From: Alviniconcha marisindica
Taxonomy: Eukaryota > Mollusca > Gastropoda > Provannidae
Reading direction: 5' to 3'
Assembly (NCBI GenBank): GCA_018857735.1
Contig: JABMCL010002049.1
Location: 2,362,501-2,426,500 of the forward strand
DNA length: 64,000 nucleotides
Under the pieces are notes generated by a model that saw nothing but the letters and a program-made list of their open reading frames with translations, was not told where the DNA came from and ran no database searches. Shown here in pieces: positions 55,601-63,047 of this stretch; the first letter of the stretch is position 1, and each line of letters begins with the position of its first letter. Made by a program: the position numbers and the translations under genes.

Positions 55601-58600
55601 TCAAACCTACGTGAACACTTTGCTCATCAGACATATATGTGAACACTTTGCTCATTCAACCTATGTGCTGCCGGATGCTGAAATGATGTGATGACAGGCT
55701 GCTGGACACTTACACCTGTGGACCTCGCGGTAGCAGATGGACATGGCCTGCAGGGTGGCATCGTCCGTCGGGTGCTGGCCGTGCACTTCCCCCAGCAGCA
55801 CCGCGCTCTCGTCCTGACGACCAAGTCGCAGCAGCGCCAAGGCTTTCAGCACCTGGCACCAAACAGTCATGGTAATGGGCCGTCCTCTGGGACTCCAGAG
55901 CTTCCACTTACAGCTTTAGGAGGGTTTAACACCTCGATGCAAGCTTTTAAGCTCATCATTAAATATGCACAGATCTGTGGTATTACACATTGCATATATA
56001 TATCGTAACCTTCATCACATCTGCTTTTTGCAAAGTTATATGACTAGGAGATGGAAAAGAAGGGAAGCAGTGACCTGATTATACCTAATACCTTGATATT
56101 GTACATATAACTTAACACCTGATTAACACTAAAGGTTACGACTTACAATTATCACAATGAAACAAGATTCATCAAATTAGAAGTCTCTTTTTGTGCTCAT
56201 AACACAATCACCCAATATTTTGGAGAGGTCCCAGGGAAAATAAAGGTAAACGACCAAGAAAGGCAAAAGGTGAAATGGTAGAGTTCCAGGTAGTATTGAC
56301 TCAGTGTATACATTATATAGTCTACAAAACTTACAAAGCAATAGTATTAATATATATTCTGACCCAGTACAGGCTAAAATAATGAACACCAGAAACTTCC
56401 AGTTACCAGTAAGGATTTGCTATCCATTCGGAAAAACTAAAAAGGGTACTAGTCTTATTTTACCTTTTTTATTTAGAAATTTGTAGTCTATTCCTAATGA
56501 AATGTTTAAATAAATCTGACACTTCTGGTAAATTTTGGGGTTTCAAGGTCAATACATGTATTACTTCAAGTTCAAGACTGAAGCAACCACAACAGAAATT
56601 AGCATACCTTTGCACATTGAAACTCCTTCTGTTTTTTCAAAACCTTGTCTGCCTCTTGTATGGCTTTCCGGTTGTTTCCATTGTCCAGGCAATCTGCACA
56701 CCCACAGTGTTTGAATATACTCAGTTTCATTTTTATGTGGATACATTTTTTACCTTACTGTATATCTATAGCTATATGACTTAGCGTTAAAAGGTGCTCA
56801 TGCAAGGGGTTATGCACTTCAGTTGAAAATAAAACATTGTTGAAAACAGTTTTTATTTGAAATGTGTTGTGTACGTGCATGAATGAATGAATATATAGTA
56901 CAGATAATTTCAGCAACCAGGCTGTGGTCGATTTCAAGATACAGTCATCACACACTAAAAAAAGCGCCGAAAAATGACCGCCAAAAACAGACATCCATGT
57001 ACCGAGTGATTTTCGTCATTTTGCTTGCAAACAAATCACAAGCACATGAAGTAACAATCACTGATTTGTACGTGGAAAACATCGATTTTATATGGACAAT
57101 ATAACATCAACACTCACGATAGTTGTATTTTCGATCAACTGATCACGAATGTTTGCCCTGTAGGTACATCAGATGTGTTGTAAATGTAATCTTGAACTGA
57201 AAACTTTGAACAACTGAAAAATGACAGCATTGCTTCGGAATCACTGGAAACGTTGCGTGTGTTCTGATCCATGCATTCGCACTACACAGCAATACTTGGG
57301 GGGGTTTCCAGAGAAGTTTTGCACGAAGTCTGAAGAATATTTCCCCGATTGTTTGATATTGTTATAACATCTGACATCCCTACAAGATATCTAATATTTT
57401 GTACAAAACAAACGAGAAAGCAGTCTCTTCTCGTTTTATCAACAACATCCGGCATGTCACATGACCTTTCCTGAATGACTTCAAATTCATTCTCCCGGCT
57501 GCATGGTGTGTCTTTGTTTGGAAACATTGAAAGGTGTGTAGTAGTATCCTTCAGTGGTCTGATGTAGGCACATCAATCTGATGTAGAACATGCTCTGTGC
57601 GCTTTTTCAGGAGTTTATTGAGAATATTTTCAAGTTTTCTGCCTATCTGGCTGTGCAAAATGAAAATACTGTGAAAAGTGGCATCTTCCCGCACCAAAGA
57701 TTTGAAACAGATTTTTTTTATACTTAGCCGAGTACAGCGTGAAGAATTTTATTACGACAAGGCAATATCTTGTAAATCTTACATGCAACTGTTGATTCAG
57801 GATGTGGACTCAATTTCATCAAAAACTTGTCAGTTATAAGTGCATGCTTTTTGTAGACTGTTTAGTGGTGTTGCGAAAATATTTTTTTAACTGAGCAAGA
57901 GCGACGAAGTTCCATTTTTTTCTCTCCTGAAGTACTTTTTGTCCTGAAAGTTATGTCAGATGTCATGTTTGCCACACAACTGTTGTTGTAATGTGAAGTA
58001 AAACATTAAACTTTCAAAGTTTAATTAAGCCCAGCAGATGTTAGTAATACTAATAGCGGTTCTGAGAACTGAGTACTGATTTGTGTAGAGGTCATGGTGT
58101 GTAGGTCTGACATGTTTGTACTGCGCATATCAGTATTGGGACAGTTGCTGGTTACTGGTTTAATAATTTCAGATTCATAACACTTCAAATTCATTGACCT
58201 GACCAGGGTATGTGGAACTGAGCATACTCCTGCAAGGAGGAAAACATAAAACACAGACAGTTGCAGACGGTACAGAGAGAGACTGGCTGCAGAGAATCCA
58301 CATCTCGAAGAGCTTTGGGGGTCTGGATTTAATTGTTAATGTACATTATCTTGATAAAATCAGGTCATTCTGATCTGTTTTTGTTAGACTGATCTAAGCA
58401 AACAGAACGTTTTCTATAATAAAAATTGGGGAAATGTTAGTTTGTTGTAACACTGATGTAATACAGAAATTGTTTCATTGACTTTTTTGACTTGTGATTA
58501 AATGCAAACTGAGAAAAAAACTTCTCACTGTGTTTTTGGATGCACTTGTATGGCTGATTATAGTATATTGCATGAAAGGGTGTGTTACTTGTTATATAAA

Positions 58601-61368
58601 AAAAAAAGAGTTATGGGTTTATGTCGCCCATCAGATATTACAACAATCAACATGTCACAATCATGTGTTAAATTATACGAGTGTACAAAATTTGGCACAA
58701 ACATAGTAGGGGAGATGTGCACTGACAGTGTGACTTGATTTGTGCATATCTGTGCAAAAATGAAGACACAGTGAACTATGTATGTTGTAATATCTGATGT
58801 ACAACATGCGGCCTTTTATGACCTTTGTCAGCAAATATCTCCAAAAGTGCACAAGTTTTTATCTTTTGCTTTTAAGAAATCTTTCCTAGCATTGTGCACA
58901 TTGTAAAAACACAGCTAGTTTCAATGTATCATCAACTTTATTTTCTACCCCCTTTGTCCTGTTTTCATGCACACCTTTCGGCACTAAGTCATATACAATA
59001 ATACATATCACTATATTACATGCAATTGCAACCACTTTCCAGCAAGGCATTTGTTCACTTCATGTTATCTTGTCAGAAAATGCACTTAAGAAAAAACAAA
59101 ACAAAAACACATAGCCTTTGAAACTGCTACAATAGGAGCAACCATTCTGCACATTATAATTCACTTAATGCGTCTATCATACCCAAGCTCTTTATAACTT
59201 TAAGTGCAGGACAGCTAATTGAAATTCACAAACAAAACACAAAATAAGCAGACTGAATTGCAATGATGAAAATCTGAAAAGAAAACAAAGGATGACTAAA
59301 CTGTCTATGTCCAACACCAAGGGTTTAAGACATCACTGATCTAAATCAAAGCTCTCAATTCGCACTTTGTAAGCAATGAGCAGTCAGAACTTGAAAAAAT
59401 GTCTGACACTATCATTAGTGTCAAAACATGTGGAAACACAAGAAAGTGAAAGGAATCAGTGTAATAATAGATGTCCATGCAAAACCCTCTATTAAATCAG
59501 TAACATTAACAATATATAGATTATAATGTATGTATGTTTATAGCTATGGTCTTGCACTAATATGGATTATATGCAGTTGAATTCTGGCATTTTAATGATG
59601 CTGACACACACAGTACTATATTAATTATTGTATAGTACAGTAGTACTATTACTACAGTACTAGTGCAAGCCATCCTTCTATGAAATGATTAATCCCAGGA
59701 GTCATTTCCTGCACCAGTGTCACCTTTGTGGTGAGGATCACTCACTCGGAACAACTATGTTTGTTTTTGCTTCAAACTATCTATCAGTATCAAATTTTGT
59801 ACATAAAGGATCTGTTGCACTTTTTAGTTTCTTATCAGCAATGTCATCCATTGGTGATAAAATTGTAACCAAAATTCACTGGCTTGTAATGTATTATAAC
59901 TGTATCCATCTGAACACATTCCAAACATGTTCAGGGTCAAAGATTTGGTCTGAAGATTGTTGACTGAAAAAACAAAAAAACAGCACCACCGAAAACAAAA
60001 TTAAAAAGGATGGGGTGGAGGGATTATTTCTGACCATCATGTTATCAGTTATTATTAGTTGAAGATAGAATGAGTCCCTGTACCCCCCTGTGGGCAGTTT
60101 CTGTGTAAACGTGATACTACCTGCAGGCACAACGCCAAGGACATCATACTCATAGTTCATACCATTACCAATCACCATCAATCACCTACTACCTAGGGCA
60201 AAGAGGTATTAAAACACGTGGCAACACTCAACTGTCACAGTCAGCCACGAAAGGATGCAAAAGCCCTGTAATATTTTAATAAAATTATATATAGTCAACC
60301 ATAATCACATAAAATATTTTTAAGGGCAACATTAGGTAAACCTATGAGAAATGGAGTGAACACATCTATGTGGTTGATCATCTTTGTAGTACAGTGGACT
60401 TCCTTTCATTCATGAGCACGTAGATCTATCTTGAAGTTGAACTAAACTGAACCTGTATCCTGATTCAGTGACTCACTCAGTCACTGACTGTCCATGCCAC
60501 CTTGCTCTGGGTGGCCAAGGGTATCTGCAATTAATGCAAACACCTGATTCTTTTCAAACTGTCGTAATACCGTAATTTAGTAAATGGTGTCAGATTCAGT
60601 TGGCATTGCCATTGTCCAACGAACAAGCAAACCAACAAAAGAAGTCAAACATCGCTGTTTACAGGGATATTTTCTCTTGAATTATTAGTTATGAGGTGTG
60701 TTTTCCGTAGTCAAAGACTAAAAATAAATAAATAATAATAATTATTTATTAAGAATCTAATCTATGGCTTTCACTTTCAGTTTCACCTACCATTACCAAA
60801 GTACCACGCCACTGCGAGATGTCTGTTGATCTGATTTCTTGCTCTTTTTAATTTTATATGCGTTATTGAATCTTCACTGGTTTCGTGGTTATATCTACAT
60901 CAGTACATGTATGGTAACAAGGCACAAACTGTCTGTGTCAAAGTACCCTGGAATTGGAGTATAGTTGACAGAAAAACACCGTGGGGAAACACAATTTGCG
61001 TGATTTTAGCTGCCAGGCAAAAGTAAGAATTCTCAGACTATGTGGAAACTAACCCTGCATTTACACGTTGACGTTAAAAGTGATGGCTTTTATTGCTGAT
61101 GTATTCAATTAGAGTTTTATACCAATCCAACAGTCAACGGTTACAGTGCATCTTTGTAAATTGTGGAGGACAAGGATGACTCAAGGGAATTAAAACTTGC
61201 TTCTACGCTTGGTAACTAGAAATCCGACATTGCAGTGGTCTTCCTTGCAGTAAGGACAGTTAAGCATTAAACAAAAACGCGGAACAGTGTGCAAAAAAAG
61301 AGGGTCTACAAACCATAGATAGGACGTAGACGCCTTTCATTCACGTCCACATGGCTACGCGACGCCAT
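31842..61368 (-). CDS. NAA25: NatB N-terminal acetyltransferase auxiliary subunit (NAA25/MDM20), 27 exons
   Basis: Twenty-seven exons join with GT-AG introns and continuous phase to 994 residues (human protein about 970). From the start: MASRSHVDVNERRLRPIY then DCLDNGNNRKAIQEADK (TPR-like N-terminus), KNPYYFWAVM, KTMYLPLAERM, ENPDQWQFWLSYFNTVFQLI, LRGPYLAQMELVR, GCKPCCATDLKAY, LRYRKGLEFGK, QFKLLLMRLYAEMG, EYLLASYKYGSFGK, FRDKLQRSFQYKSASTERLL. All align in order with vertebrate NAA25. The protein is the cytosolic, ribosome-associated auxiliary subunit that anchors the catalytic subunit NAA20; NatB acetylates N-termini starting Met-Asp/Glu/Asn/Gln. NAA20 is not in this window. The last exon is the least certain. 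Introns are unusually rich in arrays copying exon edges. Confidence 0.95.
32404..33740. repeat. ~45-47-bp minisatellite, ~28 copies
   Basis: Unit CAGGTGTGGTGAGCTCATGT then GACTGATACAGAAGGTAGGT TGATTC-like, diverging along the array. Confidence 0.96.
34100..34920. repeat. ~70-bp tandem repeat, ~11 copies
   Basis: CACACTGCCATCTCACACAG, CGCCTCCTCCTGAAATCACA and ACAGACAAGTCATCAGGGCA recur, with deletions in several copies. Confidence 0.95.
35094..35243 (-). CDS. NAA25: NAA25 exon 26
   Basis: Acceptor CATCTTCAG; fifty codons, PAVFDKFTALVTELQETAKA to SLTDAE. Donor GTAGGA, phase 0. Confidence 0.93.
35452..35575. mobile_element. Short inverted-repeat (MITE-like) element
   Basis: The left end ATGGGGCCATTCTTAATGAG and right end (reverse complement ATGGGATCATCCTTAATGAG) pair over about 28 bp. 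Total about 124 bp, no coding capacity. Confidence 0.65.
35655..35830. mobile_element. MITE-like half-copy
   Basis: CCAAACACATGAAAGGTTCA, ATTAGGACAAAACACAACAT and GGTAATCCCCTTTATCAAGC match half of the 12144-12378 element. Confidence 0.75.
36013..36123 (-). CDS. NAA25: NAA25 exon 25
   Basis: Acceptor TTGTTTGCAG; encodes SLSYATTLMGVCSHLLRPLK and TAWSKQTRKKKAQNPPQ; the basic KKK run parallels the poly-Lys stretch of human NAA25. Donor GTAACC. Confidence 0.92.
36625..36722 (-). CDS. NAA25: NAA25 exon 24
   Basis: Acceptor TGTGTGGCAG; encodes LSEGSKRTLVKEEDGHACIN then VSLLEHLVMSSE. Donor GTAGGA, phase 0. Confidence 0.9.
36830..37480. repeat. ~46-bp and 30-bp tandem repeats
   Basis: ACAAATGTTGGACTGGCCAA with TGATCTGACACACACTTGC, enclosing a block (37147-37260) of GACAAACTTGCCAGATCATA. 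Confidence 0.92.
37876..37935 (-). CDS. NAA25: NAA25 exon 23
   Basis: Acceptor TTTTGACAG; 60 nt encode NSESKDGEILKTPITDLLE, parallel to human EVKDGNLKTHPTLLE. Donor GTAAGT. Confidence 0.9.
37936..38404 (-). other. NAA25 intron 22
   Basis: AT-rich unique sequence with a short CA run at 38250-38265. Nothing coding. Confidence 0.6.
38405..38528 (-). CDS. NAA25: NAA25 exon 22
   Basis: Acceptor GTGTGTGCAG; encodes YPIQGPYRTRITTYLRGNHH and QLFIRLVECFLKIHDLHENG. Donor GTATGT. An array abuts the acceptor within about 15 bp. Confidence 0.92.
38535..39470. repeat. ~24-30-bp minisatellite abutting the exon 22 acceptor
   Basis: CAGTCACCAGGTCACTGCTT then TACAGTTCA repeated more than 25 times; starts within 15 bp of exon 22. 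Confidence 0.94.
39480..40039 (-). other. NAA25 intron 21, exon-proximal part
   Basis: Unique sequence, no gene or repeat recognised. Confidence 0.55.
40040..40276 (-). CDS. NAA25: NAA25 exon 21
   Basis: Acceptor CTGTCCCCAG; encodes KAWLHCRDLILRILVAAVMS, a Ser/Gly-rich linker, then MAGVVRDLLPRFVQHMQSCA and KEFTEPRK. Donor GTAAGG, phase 0. Confidence 0.93.
40307..40770. repeat. 41-bp minisatellite next to the exon 21 acceptor, ~11 copies
   Basis: CATGCATTTCAGCATCCTAA then AATGTTTTGTGACAGAGTTCA. First copy lies about 31 bp from exon 21. Confidence 0.96.
40780..41285 (-). other. NAA25 intron 20, middle
   Basis: Unique sequence with a GT run at 41017-41030. No gene seen. Confidence 0.55.
41289..41361 (-). 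pseudogene. Degenerate tandem copy of NAA25 exon 20
   Basis: Keeps exon 20's edges: acceptor side CGCAG then ATTTAGAATGGG (exon: ATTTAGAATAGC), and donor side CATTGAAGAGGTAAAATGTT (exon: CAATGAAGAGGTAAGATGCT). The middle is longer and unrelated, and the frame entered from exon 19 hits TAG after four codons. Confidence 0.75.
41410..41452 (-). CDS. NAA25: NAA25 exon 20 (43 nt)
   Basis: Acceptor TGTTGCAG; encodes FRIADFTPVSFNEE and restores phase 0 before exon 21, aligning with human KKLSLEEE. Donor GTAAGA. A degenerate duplicate lies at about 41289-41361. Confidence 0.85.
41520..41605. repeat. GAGT / GT / GA microsatellites
   Basis: Short consecutive simple repeats in NAA25 intron 19. Confidence 0.92.
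41773..41845 (-). CDS. NAA25: NAA25 exon 19
   Basis: Acceptor TGGTTGCAG; encodes RADLNEVTDNRDFTVMSCWD then PPS, matching human DLRDNRDLNVFFSWDP. Donor GTGAGT. The acceptor and exon start recur upstream in a ~77-bp array. Confidence 0.92.
41836..42500. repeat. ~77-bp array seeded on the NAA25 exon 19 acceptor, ~8 copies
   Basis: Plus-strand unit GACCGCTCTCTCTGCAACCA, CAACAGTTGTACAACACTGT, CATTGCAACAACACACCACA, GCAATGATGTCATAATCACT. On the minus strand each copy has GTGGTTGCAG then AGAGAGCGG, identical to the exon 19 acceptor and first nine bases. Confidence 0.96.
42690..42846 (-). CDS. NAA25: NAA25 exon 18
   Basis: Acceptor CTTCTTCAG; encodes IREFVDFRDKLQRSFQYKSA, STERLLLDLTLETNCHASTE and QMLSYIEVDPSK. 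Donor GTCAGC. Confidence 0.96.
43140..43440. repeat. ~28-bp minisatellite
   Basis: AAACCACTAGGTAAAACTGG then AGCTGTAC, about 11 copies in NAA25 intron 17. Confidence 0.95.
43490..43866 (-). repeat. Degenerate array copying the NAA25 exon 17 3' end and donor, ~9-10 copies
   Basis: Minus-strand unit CTTCAAGTTTGGCTCTTTTG then GCAAGGTGAGTACAT, 33-42 bp long. The exon itself is the first copy (TACAAGTATGGCTCTTTTGG, CAAG, GTGAGT). Many copies retain a GTGAGT or GTGAAT donor. Confidence 0.93.
43836..43883 (-). CDS. NAA25: NAA25 exon 17 (48 nt)
   Basis: Acceptor TGCTTTCAG; sixteen codons TTEYLLASYKYGSFGK, matching human TSEYIIQAYKYGAFEK. Donor GTGAGT, phase 0. Two further donors in an adjoining array (exon ends 43803 and 43761) are also in frame. 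Confidence 0.93.
43899..44210. repeat. ~40-bp minisatellite 15 bp from the exon 17 acceptor
   Basis: CACTGTACAAACACATCACA then ATACAGTCAAACAAACAGAG, about 7-8 copies. Exon 17 is thus flanked by arrays on both sides. Confidence 0.96.
44213..44964 (-). other. NAA25 intron 16, distal part
   Basis: Contains a reverse copy of dispersed tail D (44213-44252), a poly-C run (44467-44484) and two 59-bp direct repeats around 44677-44775 (ATCAGAGTTTGTACACCTGC). No exon. Confidence 0.65.
44965..45064 (-). CDS. NAA25: NAA25 exon 16
   Basis: Acceptor GTTTGCAG; 100 nt encode YFISNHVGRLGHFVAACAMF and GTMLRFFSVNHKE. Donor GTAGGA. A 201-bp tandem duplication gives a second, incomplete copy of its first ~40 nt upstream. 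Confidence 0.95.
45024..45425 (-). repeat. 201-bp tandem duplication including the 5' part of NAA25 exon 16
   Basis: 45024-45224 and 45225-45425 are nearly identical (offset 201 bp). On the minus strand both contain the exon 16 acceptor and about 40 nt of exon; only the 45064-side copy continues into the full exon. Confidence 0.95.
45566..46002 (-). repeat. ~44-bp array copying the NAA25 exon 15 donor, ~9 copies
   Basis: Plus-strand unit GAAGACTACTCACCCTAATG then AATCATTCATGATGTTAAGAGAG. On the minus strand CATGAATGATTCATTAGG is followed by GTGAGTAG; the exon copy has the weaker GTTAGTTG. Older copies near 45566-45760 are diverged. Confidence 0.93.
45973..46042 (-). CDS. NAA25: NAA25 exon 15
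   Basis: Acceptor CATCTGCAG; encodes AFGPCPGLWNGMDMKHIMND then SL. Donor GTTAGT. Its 3' end and donor recur downstream in an array with stronger GTGAGT donors. Confidence 0.92.
46525..46680. repeat. GT microsatellite between two ~40-bp direct repeats
   Basis: AGGGCAATCTTC..ATAATGTTTTGGGG..TTTGTTTCTTG occurs before and after a ~65-bp GT tract. Confidence 0.92.
46866..46976 (-). CDS. NAA25: NAA25 exon 14
   Basis: Acceptor CCCTTCAG; encodes QEQYLWQAVVQLELGVRRSP and ANYQFKLLLMRLYAEM. Donor GTATGA. Strongly conserved QFKLLL core. Confidence 0.95.
47050..47468 (-). other. NAA25 intron 13
   Basis: AT-rich unique sequence with a 37-bp direct repeat (ACAAACTCATAATAGCAAGT near 47345 and 47399). No gene. 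Confidence 0.6.
47469..47558 (-). CDS. NAA25: NAA25 exon 13
   Basis: Acceptor TGTTTCAG; encodes KDLLPTDVQHSDPYLLFAAH and LLVDLWQRT. Donor GTATGT. Human counterpart reads SDYYCLLAVHALIDVWRETG. Confidence 0.93.
47944..48182. mobile_element. Foldback element: ~110-bp arms, 15-bp loop
   Basis: Arm 47944-48055 (AGCTTTAACTTTATTTGCC to TTAATTATT) is the near-perfect reverse complement of 48071-48182 (AATAATTAGATGAAGCG to AATAAAGTTAAAGCT), with a loop around CTGTGCACACAACAC. No ORF; MITE/foldback-like. Confidence 0.93.
48190..49235. repeat. 42-bp minisatellite, ~24 copies, derived from dispersed tail D
   Basis: Unit CAATGTCACCCTGATACAAC then TGTCCTGGTTGTCCTCACTCCA. The last copy runs into TGGCTGGGCGTAAAAACCAA, the continuation of the dispersed tail seen at 54070-54135 (CACCCTGATATAACTGTCCT, GGTTGACTGGGC). 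Confidence 0.94.
49321..49456 (-). CDS. NAA25: NAA25 exon 12
   Basis: Acceptor TATGTTGCAG; encodes VKHICQHVSVLQLSRLAGVF through RDLILRYRKGLEF. Donor GTGAGA. Confidence 0.95.
49775..49843 (-). CDS. NAA25: NAA25 exon 11
   Basis: Acceptor CTGTTTCAG; 23 codons, LLEQFVESSKLTTENGSPVF then AAD. Donor GTGGGT chosen over GTAACA because it keeps phase 0 into VKHICQH. Confidence 0.88.
50171..50283 (-). CDS. NAA25: NAA25 exon 10
   Basis: Acceptor GATCTGCAG; encodes PPSELFQQYYDLFGCKPCCA and TDLKAYICLLTPEELQA, including the conserved KPCC-TDLK block. Donor GTGAGT, phase 0. Confidence 0.96.
50310..50515. repeat. ~38-bp repeat near the exon 10 acceptor, ~5 copies
   Basis: AGAGGTATGGTTATGGTCAT then GTTGCTCTCTAACAC, starting about 30 bp from exon 10. 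Confidence 0.93.
50515..50915 (-). other. NAA25 intron 9, middle
   Basis: AT-rich unique sequence; TGACTGACTGGGCATTAAAC near 50795 resembles dispersed tail D. No gene. Confidence 0.55.
50917..51000. repeat. ~22-bp repeat after the exon 9 donor, ~4 copies
   Basis: AATGAAATAACCATGACACA-type units about 50 bp from exon 9. Confidence 0.85.
51052..51233 (-). CDS. NAA25: NAA25 exon 9
   Basis: Acceptor CGTACAG; encodes EGSEASTADKVDSSLEEVME, FINEQIKSCQEATRLRGPYL and AQMELVRILQERKSELLKLA. Donor GTGAGG. MDM20 domain start. Confidence 0.95.
51234..51753 (-). other. NAA25 intron 8
   Basis: Unique sequence plus GT-rich stretch 51448-51552. No exon. Confidence 0.6.
51754..51852 (-). CDS. NAA25: NAA25 exon 8
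   Basis: Acceptor TTTCTCAG; encodes PDQWQFWLSYFNTVFQLIDS and an acidic, Gly-rich stretch ending GEKGE. Donor GTCAGT. Confidence 0.95.
51853..52522 (-). other. NAA25 intron 7
   Basis: Unique AT-rich sequence with CA-rich stretches near 52320-52400. No exon. Confidence 0.6.
52523..52634 (-). CDS. NAA25: NAA25 exon 7
   Basis: Acceptor GTGGCTGCAG; encodes ERVVSELNMRTTKLAELHCK and LENWDRANAIYRKLLKE. Donor GTCAGT. Confidence 0.94.
53081..53161 (-). CDS. NAA25: NAA25 exon 6
   Basis: Acceptor TTTGCAG; 81 nt encode VLLYLMVLELQEKWQEAVNL then LEGPLG. Donor GTCAGC. Joins in phase to exon 7 (ERVVSE), matching human LGEKLTSE. Confidence 0.92.
53257..53281. repeat. Poly-C tract
   Basis: Twenty-five uninterrupted C in NAA25 intron 5; CA tracts follow at 53348, 53430 and 53490-53575. 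Confidence 0.94.
53609..53714 (-). CDS. NAA25: NAA25 exon 5
   Basis: Acceptor CCCCATCAG; encodes AHSSPDPRLAKTMYLPLAER and KYVDEDKIDAEA. Donor GTGAGT. Confidence 0.95.
53715..54356 (-). other. NAA25 intron 4
   Basis: Contains dispersed tail D at 54070-54135 and AT-rich sequence. No exon. Confidence 0.65.
54357..54553 (-). CDS. NAA25: NAA25 exon 4
   Basis: Acceptor CTGGTAG; encodes EAIADLYENAHKARPDNEEI, FMAHVRLGSYKKQQQTAMAL and KNPYYFWAVMSNVMQ. Donor GTCCGC, phase 0. TPR region. Confidence 0.95.
54554..55713 (-). other. NAA25 intron 3
   Basis: Unique sequence; a tail-like piece at 55260-55310 (GGCCTTATGGTCTCTGTGGA) and a ~29-bp repeat, GAACACTTTGCTCATCAAAC, in four copies at 55560-55660, about 50 bp from exon 3. 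Confidence 0.7.
55714..55852 (-). CDS. NAA25: NAA25 exon 3
   Basis: Acceptor GGTGCCAG; encodes VLKALALLRLGRQDESAVLL through MSICYREVHR. Donor GTAAGT at 55713; a nearby GTGTAA alternative breaks the phase. Confidence 0.94.
55853..56607 (-). other. NAA25 intron 2
   Basis: AT-rich unique sequence; nothing recognised. Confidence 0.55.
56608..56693 (-). CDS. NAA25: NAA25 exon 2
   Basis: Acceptor TGTGCAG; 86 nt encode DCLDNGNNRKAIQEADKVLK and KQKEFQCAK. Donor GTATGC, phase 0. First intron about 4.6 kb. Confidence 0.95.
56694..61313 (-). other. NAA25 intron 1 (4.6 kb)
   Basis: AT-rich, notably free of the minisatellites that fill the other introns. No coding exon or recognised element was found on either strand. 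Confidence 0.6.
61314..61368 (-). CDS. NAA25: NAA25 exon 1
   Basis: ATG at 61366-61368 begins MASRSHVDVNERRLRPIY, close to the human N-terminus. Donor GTTTGT. The start is fixed by the RRLRPIY motif and the next exon's DCLDNGNN. Confidence 0.92.
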
Positions 61369-61720
61369 TTTGGATTGGCGAGATCTCGGCAAGAACGAGA
61401 AAATGTGGTGCCTCTTGAAACCAGTTTAAGATTTTAGCCGGCAACCATACCCTACGTCGTCTAGTGTACTGTGCACGCGCGTGTGCATTCGTCGTCATCG
61501 GGGACATTAATTTTAATTGGGCGAGCGAATTTTCCGTGCTGAGCTCGAGCTCGGGCTTTCTCGGGACGGATGCGAACCGCGCTCGGTTCTTTTCCGGCCT
61601 AGTAGGCCGCTGAGCGCGGCTCGCATTCCAGTGTACGGCCGCGTCAGTAATACCGTCAGTCAGAGCTGTGTTCTGGGAGACAGATGACGTGTGTGGTGCG
61701 ATAATGACGTCAAACGTCTA
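61369..61720 (-). promoter_or_regulatory. CpG-rich 5' region of NAA25
   Basis: GC- and CpG-rich compared with flanks, directly upstream of the start codon. It holds GCACGCGCGTGTGC at 61472-61485, similar to an NRF1-type palindrome, and no evident TATA box. A housekeeping-type promoter is inferred; the transcription start is not placed. Confidence 0.5.
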
Positions 61721-61814
61721 AGTCAAAGTCTTATTATTAGTCTGTCGCAGATCTGTGTAAACGCAGAACACCCAGAGCCCAGCCGGCTAAACCATGGACC
61801 TAGTAGGTCCATGG

Positions 61815-62162
61815 CTGAACCGCGCGGTTTCGCCAAGCGGTAAGGCGCCGTTAGGCTGGTAAGCGGAAGGACCGCGGTTCGATCCCGCTTCGGCTCACCT
61901 TTCGGCACTTCAAAAAGGTTGTGGTTTGTGGACACTGTCTTGTGACTTTGTCCATCACTACTTCCTACTGAAACATTAAAATGGCTCTTATCGCTGCTCA
62001 TCTTAATGCAGGAATCATTCTGGTGGTGACAGTGTAGCGATAGGTATATATATTATATAATATATAATCTCCCTCTTCACTCACCTCCATACCCCCTCCC
62101 CCCACCCCCATTCTCCCCGTCCCTAATAAGCCTTATGGTTTCTGTGGACGTTGTTTACTTAC
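61815..62162 (+). mobile_element. tRNA-derived SINE, family A, copy 2
   Basis: tRNA-like head GTTTCGCCAAGCGGTAAGGC with B box GGTTCGATCCC, then the same body and tail as the copy at 942-1270, with an extra TA expansion near 62045-62065. Confidence 0.87.
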
Positions 62163-62289
62163 CGTGCGGACCCGCGGCCCGGCCAGGAAACCCCGCAGGC
62201 GGTGTCAGATGGGATTGTTCCATCTTCCCCTTCACTAAATGTTGAAAGTCCACACAAATCGTATTAGCAGGAACACTAAATTTCTCCAG

Positions 62290-62510
62290 AAACCTTCTAG
62301 ATAAAGATCCAAACACAAAAAACATTAAAAGAACTACATTTATTAGGTCAAAATACTGACAATTCCGCCCTATATCATATCCTTTGATGGTTTAAACATG
62401 TTCTTTTGTGCCTTTGTTTAAATCATTTCTCAAAGAAAATGCCTGGGTGTGCACCCTGGGCGAAACTTGGAAGTCTGCAGCACTATAAATTCATGATCAG
62501 TCATAAAGTT
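62290..62510. other. Unassigned stretch with weak MITE similarity
   Basis: GATCCAAACACAAAAAACAT and TTTATTAGGTCAAAATACTG weakly resemble the MITE end at 12144. Nothing else recognised. Confidence 0.4.
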
Positions 62511-62517
62511 TTTGTGC

Positions 62518-62700
62518 ATGGTTCAGGAGCTGTGTGAGAGTCGAGGTGGACGTCCTGGACTGTCCGTCCTAACGAGCCTTCTGGTTTCCATGGACGTAAA
62601 GATTTATTGCACCGTGCTTCGGCATTGGTCACAACTTGTCCCTAATATGTCAACTGACATCTGAGGACATAAAGCATCACTTCATCATCATCATCATCAA
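62518..62700 (+). mobile_element. Dispersed repeat, family C, copy 2
   Basis: Same landmarks as 6207-6412 (TTCAGGAGCTGTGTGAGAG, GTCCGTCCTAACGAGCCTTC), ending in a TCATCATCATCATC tail. Confidence 0.82.
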
Positions 62701-63047
62701 AGTTTTTGTAACTGGTTGTGACGGGCGTGGGGTGGGTCCTTGACCCCATTAGGGTCTGAGTAGTTACAGCCAGGGCAGCTTAGGCAGATCATGTGAATGA
62801 CTGCAGTATATATGCCGCACTATACTAGAGTTTTGTACTTTGGTTTATTCCACTCATTAACTCTAGTGTTCTTCATTATAATACAAAATGGAATAGGGAT
62901 GAATTTGAGGATGCACCTCAGGTGGAGTTTATACACTTTGTATTGACTTGCATGCCAGGCGAGTTACTGTAGGCGATTCATGTGACGCCTTTTGAGTGTT
63001 AGAGAACTCCCTTTGTTTGATTCATCCTAGAATGAGCCTATTGTTTC

